A stretch of 64,000 nt of DNA, taken from the NCBI RefSeq assembly GCF_011075055.1, contig NC_058144.1, positions 10,072,138 to 10,136,137 of the forward strand, read 5' to 3'. This stretch comes from Mangifera indica (lineage: Eukaryota; Streptophyta; Magnoliopsida; Sapindales; Anacardiaceae). How positions within the stretch are numbered: position 1 is the stretch's first letter; each line of letters starts with the position of its first letter. Position numbers and translations under genes: made by a program. Under the pieces are notes generated by a model, which ran no database searches, was not told where the DNA came from, and was given only the letters and a program-made list of their open reading frames with translations. Shown piece by piece: positions 60,079 through 64,000 of the stretch.

Positions 60079-63000
60079 ATGGCCATGAAGCGGCTACCTA
60101 CTTCTGTAATTAGGGCTTTAGCTTCTTCGTCGACGGTATTCACAAGACAAGCGCATGTAAGCAATTCATTTTTTTTCGTATTGAAATCAGTCTTGTCTGC
60201 TTGATTTCTTTCTTTTTCCTTTAATTGTCGGTGATCGGATTGTGAGTCGTTTCGAGGGAAAAAGAGAAAAAAAATCTGCATGCATCAAAGCGTTTGATGA
60301 TGATGATCTGTTAAGGCAGGGCCCTACGTGTGTGCAGCTTTGGCAGAATTTCATGTGGGAAGTGTGAATTTCACTTGAGTGACACTGTACTTGTCGATCT
60401 CAGGTGGCTGATTACACTAAATCAGTTGAGCCCGGTAAATTTTGTTTATCTCCCTGAGGTTTTGTGAAATTTCAGGGGTTCAAAGACCAGTTGAGTCTGG
60501 AATCTTCTGATAAATCGAATGCATTTTACTCATAGGGGGAGGATTATGAAGAATTTTGAAACTAACTGGATCTCTCTGTATTCTAACCGATATTGATTGA
60601 AATTTAATGAAAATTTTCCTGAATTTCATGAAAATTTTTGTCTGCTACTTACTATTGATCTATGTTTTTACAGAAGGATTATTTTCTGAAAAGATTTTTA
60701 GTTAATTTGAGTCGTTAAGATGCTGAAATTTAAACTAATGCTGCAATTTTCATGTCCGGTGTTGTGTTGCATGGTAATTTAAGCTTTTAGATGACATCTA
60801 TGGCACCGTTTGCTAAGTTGTTAACCACTAGAATTGATGAATTAATGATCATGTTTACTAGTTCAAGTAATTGATGTGAAGTTGTATGTTCTTACAAGCC
60901 TTCATTATTAAATTTCAGAATCTGTTGATTCGACTGTTTTATTACTTCTAGAATTGGTTGATTGTTGAAAAGTGTATGGTTATCATCTATTTGATGTGTC
61001 TTGTTGTATTCTGCTCATATGAAAATGGCAGATTAGTTGCATAACTAGCATGATTTTAATTAGAAGTGGAAGAAATTGTTAATATGAGATTTTGATATAC
61101 GTTGGAGCTGGTCTCTTATTACATTTGAGTGCTTAAATGGTTTGTCCTTACATTGCTTTTATCCTGGTTGTTGAATCAAGTTTCTTCTATTTGATTGCAA
61201 ACAGGCTTCTTCTGGAGGCAAAAAGATTGTTGGGGTGTTTTACAAGGCCAACGAATATGCTTCAAAGAATCCTAACTTTTTAGGTTGTGTGGAGAATGCT
61301 TTGGGCATTCGTAACTGGCTGGAATCACAAGGTCATCAGTATATTGTTACTGATGACAAAGAAGGGCCACACTGTGGTTAGTATTCAGACTTTAGTACCT
61401 TTAAGCAATATGAAAGGAAACATCATTATGTAAAAAATGTGAATAAGCTTGTATACAAATGCCACCATGCTATGCATTCATAAGGCTCTCTATCATTCAG
61501 TGTTTTTGGGCAACTGGTACTCACTGAGATAGATTGGCTGACCTGACGGCCTAATATTTGAATTCAATCTCTGAAGTATATCATTAAAAAATGAATACCC
61601 CTGCTTGATGGTTTATATCAGAACTATATTTCCTTGGTTAACATGATGCGCACTGATTGATGATATCCTTGTGTAGTCAAGAAGTTGATATTTGGATGTT
61701 TCCCTGCATAATTTACTGATATTCATATCTGTGGTTGTTGCAGAACTTGAGAAGCATCTTCCTGATTTGCATGTTCTCATAACAACCCCCTTCCACCCTG
61801 CTTATGTTACAGCAGAAAGGATCAAGAAAGCCAAAAATCTGCAACTTCTTCTCACTGCTGGAATTGGTTCTGACCATATTGATCTGAATGCTGCTGCCAC
61901 TGCTGGTTTAACTGTTGCAGAGGTCACTGGAAGCAATGTAGTCTCAGTTGCAGAAGATGAGCTCATGAGAATCCTTATTCTTCTCCGTAATTTCGTACCT
62001 GGATACCACCAAATTGTCAATGGGGAATGGAATGTTGCCGGTGTTTCCTATAGAGCTTACGATCTTGAAGGGAAGACAGTTGGAACTGTCGGTTGTGGAC
62101 GAATTGGCAGGCTTTTACTCCAACGGTTGAAACCTTTTAATTGTAATCTCCTCTATCATGACCGGCTGAAAATGGATCCAGAATTGGAGAAACAGATAGG
62201 GGCAACATTTGAGGAGGATGTTGACAAAATGCTTCCCAAATGTGATGTAATTGTCATCAATGTGCCTCTTACAGAGAAAACGAGGTATTATTGATATTTC
62301 ATATCTGATTTTTTTAAACTAAACATTTTCAAATGTTTATTGTTTACTCACTCTCTTCCTTTTTTTTTTTTTTTTAAAGAATATATATTTTGGTTAAAGA
62401 GCTTGGTTGTATGATATACAATGTCAAACTTTATTTTCTAGGGAAATATAATATATATATATTCATTTGGTAAATTGGATTAATACTAAGTCTAAATTTT
62501 TTATTTTTTTTTTGCAGAGGAATGTTTGACAAAAATAGGATTGCGAAGTTGAAGAAGGGAGTTGTGATTGTTAACAATGCTCGAGGAGCAATCATGGATA
62601 CTCAAGCAGTTGTTGATGCCTGCTCAAGTGGACATATTGGGGGTAACTTAATTTAGAAGTCAGTTTATGTCAATTGTGAAGCTGGTGTGGTACATATAAG
62701 ATATTGCATCCTATTTATGTTCTTTTATCTTTTATTTATTTCTTTAATTACGAGGCATTCATCCATACTCCCAGATAGGGATGCCTGGACATCTTGAATA
62801 TTGCATCGACTAAGTCAATGCACTCTTCATTTTCTGGTTTTCCTTTCAACCAAATTCTCAGGATATAGTGGTGATGTCTGGAATCCACAACCAGCTCCAA
62901 AGGACCACCCATGGCGTTACATGCCAAATCATGCTATGACACCACATATTTCGGGTACAACTATTGATGCACAGGTATATTAGTTATCAAAGTCTCTTTA

Positions 63001-63396
63001 TTTTTACAGGTATATTGATGTATATTAAGCAGACTTAAAATACTTAATAAATCTCACATTCTGATATGGCAATTTTTACATTCAAAGTTAAAACTCCTCA
63101 AGTGACAAGTTTTACTTCTTGTAAGTATTTAATCTGTTGATATTTCTCGTTGTAACTCATTTATATAGTGTCAATGTCCAGAGGTGAAGTATATGTTTCT
63201 CACTTCTTGTGTTGTTACTAAGTTCTTGCTTCTCTGTTTCATTTCCGGCTCACAAGTCAAATCATGAATTGAAATTTTACAGCTGCGATACGCTGCTGGA
63301 ACTAAGGATATGCTTGAGAGGTACTTCAAGGGACAAGAATTTCCTGAACAAAATTACATAGTCAAGGCAGGTGAATTGGCACCCCAGTATCGTTAA
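60079..63396 (+). CDS. FDH: NAD-dependent formate dehydrogenase, mitochondrial
   Basis: Six exons join in frame into 380 aa: 60079-60156, 61205-61376, 61744-62284, 62518-62642, 62862-62974 and 63283-63396, all GT-AG. The enzyme oxidises formate to CO2 with NAD+. The N-terminus, '[18 protein letters not shown]', is rich in Arg, Ser and Ala without acids, a typical mitochondrial presequence encoded by exon 1. The mature part starts with '[14 protein letters not shown]'. The Rossmann motif '[15 protein letters not shown]' lies in exon 3, the catalytic-type Arg in '[11 protein letters not shown]' in exon 4, and the active-site His in 'MTPHISGTT' in exon 5. The length is close to known plant enzymes of about 380-385 aa. 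Intron 1 is 1048 nt and separates the presequence from the enzyme. An AATAAAAT signal lies at about 63572. In plants it is induced by stress. Confidence 0.97.
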
Positions 63397-63721
63397 GTCC
63401 AGGCTTCTTGTACATGCAGTATCTGAAGGTTTAACATTGGCAGTGTTGTCTATCAGCAGGCTCCCCCTGAAATAATGTGCCTGTGCATTTGTCTTTTGTT
63501 TCGTTCTTAAGTAATAATCCTTTGTAATCTGAATTTTGTGATGCTTGTTGAACTTGTGCTTTATGATGTATGAATAAAATCACAACCGAATTTAGCAATA
63601 CTATAATAACTCATCAATTTAATTTTCAGTCTGCTTATTAATTTCTTAGAAGTAGAATTTCGGGAAACCTCTTTCAGTTGGCAATGCTTCGTTCTTTCTT
63701 TTCACTAACACCAAAAACTAT

Positions 63722-64000
63722 TCAAGTGTCCCTATTTTGTTGAAGAAATTGAAGGTCTTTCATTTGAAGCTTTACAGCTTCTTCTGGTAGAGGTTTTGGC
63801 TCTGGAAAACCGTTCTCATCGCTGCCTTCGGCTACTTTCCTTGCCTTGTCTTTCACAATTCTCTCTATCTCTGCCGGCTTAACCGATGGGAAAACAGCAC
63901 TAAGCATGGTAATTAGAAGTCTCTTGTCCTCCTCTTCTATGGCTTCCCTCCTGAAGCAACAAACATAAACTGCTTCAAGAGCCTTCTCAGCTCGAACCTC
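63722..64000 (-). CDS. Unrecognised protein, C-terminal part (runs off the right edge)
   Basis: The minus-strand frame is open from the window end (64000) to a TAG/TGA-type stop at 63722, 92 codons, with coding-like composition: 'EKALEAVYVCCFRREAIEEE', 'LLITMLSAVFPSVKPAEIER' and 'EEAVKLQMKDLQFLQQNRDT'. It is helical, charged and Lys/Glu-rich, with no membrane segment. An alternative acceptor (TTGCTTCAG at about 63953) would shorten the visible exon. I do not recognise the family. It converges tail to tail with formate dehydrogenase, about 325 bp apart. Confidence 0.7.
   Translation of the reverse strand, partial: EVRAEKALEAVYVCCFRREAIEEEDKRLLITMLSAVFPSVKPAEIERIVKDKARKVAEGSDENGFPEPKPLPEEAVKLQMKDLQFLQQNRDT

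Overview
The window is nuclear DNA from a flowering plant, almost certainly a eudicot. It is AT-rich, the genes have many GT-AG introns, and most of the rest is plant transposon debris: Ty1/copia, CACTA, hAT, Mutator-like and PIF-like elements, long Ty3-type solo LTRs, and an endogenous plant pararetrovirus. No RNA gene, CRISPR array or bacterial-type operon was seen.

Four host genes could be assembled exon by exon, each with a continuous frame. (1) 2935-4482 (+) encodes a C2H2-finger/DEDDh-exonuclease-fold protein of 349 aa that lacks key catalytic residues. (2) 33461-35835 (-) encodes a CASP-like four-helix membrane protein of 320 aa. (3) 37042-47145 (-) encodes the beta subunit of protein farnesyltransferase (457 aa, 14 exons), including a 36-nt exon followed by a GC donor. 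(4) 60079-63396 (+) encodes mitochondrial NAD-dependent formate dehydrogenase (380 aa, 6 exons). A fifth gene enters from the right edge on the minus strand (63722-64000). A short unrecognised, probably decayed coding fragment lies at about 2070-2600 (-).

Left arm (1-13.7 kb): a copia 3' end with a 156-bp LTR, the pseudo-nuclease gene, a 2.8-kb hAT element with dead transposase, and then a minus-strand copia element whose 3' LTR is at about 7.94-8.52 kb. That copia element carries a Mutator-like MITE between its coding region and its LTR. Its gag is interrupted by a 6.5-kb CACTA element (13738-20272) with an exact TTT target duplication.

Middle (20.3-33.1 kb): two oppositely oriented solo LTRs of one long family (21988-24312 and 29537-31800), each with its own perfect 5-bp target duplication. 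The second sits inside the RNase H region of a decayed pararetrovirus copy. A 2.1-kb hAT element with gene-like captured sequence (25744-27818, perfect 8-bp duplication) sits in the putative intergenic region of the same copy.

Right arm (33-64 kb): the CASP-like and farnesyltransferase genes lie in the same orientation. The 4.5-kb third intron of the latter is full of insertions. A 12-kb gene-poor stretch follows, with repeated copies of one long-TIR Mutator-like MITE family and four small hAT elements, and then formate dehydrogenase, which converges on the edge gene.

No new multi-gene system was found. The best leads are the conserved-looking but catalytically altered nuclease, the GC-donor micro-exon in the farnesyltransferase gene, the gene-carrying hAT, and the datable nested insertions.
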